Source: Halogranum rubrum (lineage in GTDB: Archaea > Halobacteriota > Halobacteria > Halobacteriales > Haloferacaceae). From it: a DNA stretch of 64,000 nt. Of the stretch, positions 63,595-64,000 are shown one piece after another. A model generated the notes under the pieces. The model saw only the letters and a program-made list of their open reading frames with translations. It searched no databases and had not been told where the DNA came from. A program made the translations under genes and the position numbers. Where the stretch lies: the NCBI RefSeq assembly GCF_900114455.1, contig NZ_FOTC01000005.1:148890-212889 (forward strand), read 5' to 3'. How positions within the stretch are numbered: the stretch's first letter is position 1; the number at the start of each line of letters is the position of its first letter.

Positions 63595-63661
63595 CGGCAT
63601 TCACCCCCAATAGCTGAAGGGGAGAAGTAGGTCAACTTTTGACTTTCAGATAGACTAGATT

Positions 63662-64000
63662 GGCACTGTCTAGTTAACCTCCTGAGCTGGCGTTCGACCA
63701 CCGAGCGATTGATGCGGTCGCTGAAAATTATAGTAATGAACGAACACTGCAAGCCACCGGCGGACGCTCAGCCGACTGCCCACCCATGAGTTGTGGAAAC
63801 GGTCGACCCTCATTTTGAACGTGTGAAACCACTTTTCGATCAGGTTTCGCTCTGTGTAGTCGACCCGACCGTTCAACCCTAATCGAGAGAAGGCAGTCCG
63901 ATAACCGAAGGCATCGGCGAGAAACACCGCGTCTGAACAGTCGTGTTTCTCGCAAACGCCGTGGAGAAACGCAGCCGCCGGATCAGTCCCATGATTCTTG
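63662..64000 (-). mobile_element. IS6-family insertion sequence, end fragment
   Basis: The boundary starts with GGCACTGTCTAGTT at 63662, matching the GGCACTGTT-type terminal repeat of the IS6/IS26 family. The element runs off the right end of the window, so its other terminus and target duplication are not visible. The 8 bp before the boundary are ACTAGATT. Confidence 0.8.
63670..64000 (-). CDS. IS6-family transposase, C-terminal part
   Basis: The frame is open to the window edge, so only the last ~110 residues are seen. AAAFLHGVCEKHDCSDAVFL, DYTERNLIEKWFHTFKMRVD (the catalytic Glu of the DDE triad) and FVHYYNFQRPHQSLGGRTP are the standard C-terminal half of haloarchaeal IS6 transposases. 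The stop codon lies inside the terminal repeat. No frame disruption is seen in the visible part. Confidence 0.93.
   Translation of the reverse strand, partial: KNHGTDPAAAFLHGVCEKHDCSDAVFLADAFGYRTAFSRLGLNGRVDYTERNLIEKWFHTFKMRVDRFHNSWVGSRLSVRRWLAVFVHYYNFQRPHQSLGGRTPAQEVN

Noticed and set aside
1..64000. tRNA or rRNA genes
   Set aside because: I looked for the T-arm consensus GGTTCRAATCC and for rRNA-like blocks on both strands and saw no convincing case; a covariance-model search was not possible here.

Overview
The window is chromosomal DNA from a halophilic archaeon (class Halobacteria, probably Haloferacales-like). The evidence is very high GC with C/G-ending codons, acidic Asp/Glu-rich proteins, an archaeal D-family DNA polymerase large subunit, arginine synthesis on the LysW carrier protein, Tat-type lipoprotein signals, several promoters that place the transcription start on the start codon, and many small haloarchaeal families of unknown function. 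I could not assign a genus from the sequence alone.

Layout. 0-8 kb: end of a hydantoinase B gene, a maleate isomerase-family enzyme, a band-7 protein, a 2'-5' RNA ligase-like protein, a cytochrome P450, a 50-residue zinc-ribbon gene between inverted short repeats, and an XPD-type helicase. 8-18.6 kb: an M29 aminopeptidase, then the full ornithine-to-arginine route: argG-argH, then lysW-argX-argC-argB-argD-lysK-argF with mostly overlapping genes. 18.9-27.4 kb: a lipoprotein, a KhtTU-like K+/H+ antiporter pair, a dolichol kinase-like protein, glycyl-tRNA synthetase with a possible upstream reading frame, a glycosyltransferase-like protein and a four-CBS protein. 27.4-34.3 kb: a complete dipeptide/oligopeptide ABC transporter operon. 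34.5-43 kb: small regulators, DNA polymerase D large subunit (polC), panE, an SMR exporter of the Gdx type, a collapsed histidine-kinase gene, a sulfatase-fold enzyme and a NifU-domain protein.

43-53 kb: a RecJ-like nuclease, an MFS transporter, a lower-GC islet with a HicBA toxin-antitoxin pair and two tiny membrane proteins, then hemD-cobA-hemC. 53-63 kb: an SDR enzyme, hemL, a DMT transporter, an ammonium module of two amt and three glnK (PII) genes, and hemB. 63-64 kb: AT-rich DNA with a lipoprotein gene and the end of an IS6-family insertion sequence that runs out of the window.

Together the window supplies nitrogen uptake and sensing (amt/glnK), arginine synthesis, peptide import, and the tetrapyrrole steps from glutamate-1-semialdehyde to uroporphyrinogen III and precorrin-2 (hemL, hemB, hemC, hemD, cobA). 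The most interesting observations are: (1) in polC, a run of 25 AT-ending codons that stops exactly at the known PolII intein insertion site, although no intein is present; (2) a 41-bp near-copy of the polC 3' end, including its PCNA-binding tail, just downstream; (3) a family of GTGCTGAA-type repeats at the edges of low-GC patches, one inverted pair enclosing a zinc-ribbon gene; (4) a leaderless Arg-rich upstream reading frame coupled to glyS; (5) an internally deleted histidine kinase.
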